Assembly (NCBI GenBank): GCA_946999025.1
Contig: CAMQBP010000028.1
Coordinates: 1 to 14,926, forward strand
DNA: 14,926 bases
Reading direction: 5' to 3'
DNA from: an uncultured Prevotella sp.
GTDB lineage: Bacteria; Bacteroidota; Bacteroidia; Bacteroidales; Bacteroidaceae
The position numbers and the translations under genes were made by a program. Shown in pieces: positions 14,064 through 14,926 of this stretch; positions within the stretch are counted from its first letter, which is position 1, and the number at the start of each line of letters is the position of its first letter. A model generated the notes under the pieces. It made no database searches. It saw only the letters and a program-made list of their open reading frames with translations, and had not been told where the DNA came from.

Positions 14064-14926
14064 ATGCGATTAGAAAAATTCGGAAACGAACTCGAGTTGC
14101 TGCTGTTGCTCACCGACAACAATAACTACACCGCCCAGCAGTTGGCCGACAGGCTGCACGTCACGCGGCGCAACCTCTATTATTATCTTGACTATCTGCG
14201 CAACAGTGGGTTTCAGGTCATCAAGACTGGAGCCTATTACCGACTGGATCCCAATAGTAAGTTTTTTAGGCGACTGCACGACAACATCGTTTTCACCAAG
14301 GAAGAAGCCGCTTACTTGCGCCGAATGCTGGAGGCCAGCAACAAGAAAGACCTCATCTTGGCTACCCTTAAAACCAAACTCGACCGCTATTACAGTTTAG
14401 AAGGGTCGTTCTCACCAGCCGCCTTGAAGCGCATCCACAACAACGTGCGCACCTTGAAAGAGGCCATGGAGACACAGAGCGTCGTGGTGCTCAGGGGCTA
14501 CTCGTCGCCCCACAGCAAGACCGTTTCTGACCGTGTGGTGGAGCCTTACCTGCTGATGAACGACGATTTGGACGTGCGGTGCTATGAGATGCAGTCGGAC
14601 ATGTGCAAAACGTTCAAGGTGTCGCGCATCAAGAGCGTTGAGGTGATGGATGTTTTTTGGATGAACCAGGCCAAGCACCGCGACCTGTTCACGGATATTT
14701 TCATGTTCAGTGGCGACGAAAAGCTGCCCGTGAAACTGCGCTTGGGGCAGTTGGCATACAATCTTTTGCTGGAGGAATACCCGCAGTCGCACCCTTTCCT
14801 GGCTCCCGAGAAGGATGAGAAACACTGGATTTTCAAGGCCGACGTGGCCAGCTATCTGGGCATCGGACGATTTGTGTTGGGCTTGTTCCAAGACATCGAG
14901 GTTCTGCAAGACCAGCGTTTCAAGCA
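14064..14926 (+). CDS. WYL-domain transcriptional regulator, 3' end cut off by the window
   Basis: 287 codons are visible with no stop before the edge. An N-terminal winged helix-turn-helix is seen at about 1-65 ('NYTAQQLADRLHVTRRNLYYYLDYLRNSGFQV'). A helical linker follows, then a WYL domain (about 140-196: 'VVVLRGYSS...VVEPYLL', ending 'KVSRIKSVEVMD'). The C-terminal WCX-type extension (about 215-287) has 'KLPVKLRLGQLAYNLLLEEYP' and 'YLGIGRFVLGLFQDIEVL'. WYL proteins are DNA-binding regulators, often sensing nucleic acid or nucleotide ligands. The eponymous tripeptide is not kept: the site reads VRCY (171-174). From the position of the final motif only a few residues are missing. No SD is present; the octamer array supplies its A-rich leader. 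Confidence 0.85.
   Translation, partial: MRLEKFGNELELLLLLTDNNNYTAQQLADRLHVTRRNLYYYLDYLRNSGFQVIKTGAYYRLDPNSKFFRRLHDNIVFTKEEAAYLRRMLEASNKKDLILATLKTKLDRYYSLEGSFSPAALKRIHNNVRTLKEAMETQSVVVLRGYSSPHSKTVSDRVVEPYLLMNDDLDVRCYEMQSDMCKTFKVSRIKSVEVMDVFWMNQAKHRDLFTDIFMFSGDEKLPVKLRLGQLAYNLLLEEYPQSHPFLAPEKDEKHWIFKADVASYLGIGRFVLGLFQDIEVLQDQRFK

Overview
The window looks like chromosomal core DNA from a member of the Bacteroidales, most likely Prevotella or a close relative. The evidence is protein style (RimP, NusA, IF2, SufBCD/SufS, RNase HII), the usual lack of Shine-Dalgarno sequences, and perfect copies of the Bacteroidetes -7 promoter element TAnnTTTG in front of three transcription units. The genus is inferred from remembered family resemblance, not from a search.

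Layout. Positions 1-53 are the 3' part of a tRNA-Asn(GTT), followed by an intrinsic terminator. Positions 189-794 encode a membrane-anchored hypothetical protein on the + strand. Positions 976-2469 (- strand) encode an extended short-chain dehydrogenase/epimerase fused to a C-terminal Cys/His treble-clef-like zinc module. From a promoter at 2645-2676 runs the + strand operon rimP-nusA-infB (2801-7634) for ribosome maturation, transcription elongation/termination and translation initiation. Its leader begins with a strong terminator-like hairpin. Next comes the Suf iron-sulfur assembly cluster: sufB, sufC, sufD (7833-11399), a terminator, and the cysteine desulfurase sufS (11552-12766). SufS supplies persulfide sulfur, and SufB-SufC-SufD is the ATP-driven scaffold on which clusters form. 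No sufE, sufU or sufA is present here. A small two-helix membrane protein on the - strand (12767-13042) ends flush against sufS. Then come rnhB (RNase HII, 13175-13786) and, at the right edge, a WYL-family transcriptional regulator that runs off the window.

The most unusual material is non-coding. Two intergenic regions, 7649-7783 (infB/sufB) and 13933-14059 (rnhB/WYL gene), are built of degenerate period-8 repeats of the form AACTNNNN. In the first, a block in the opposite orientation sits beside a forward block, so the region could fold into a long imperfect hairpin. In the second, sixteen units in a row end four bases before the regulator's ATG, and a 20-codon ORF with a perfect AGGAGG enters the array. 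I see no transposon, phage, CRISPR array or defence system. Apart from these repeats and several leader/terminator structures, the genes are ordinary housekeeping genes.
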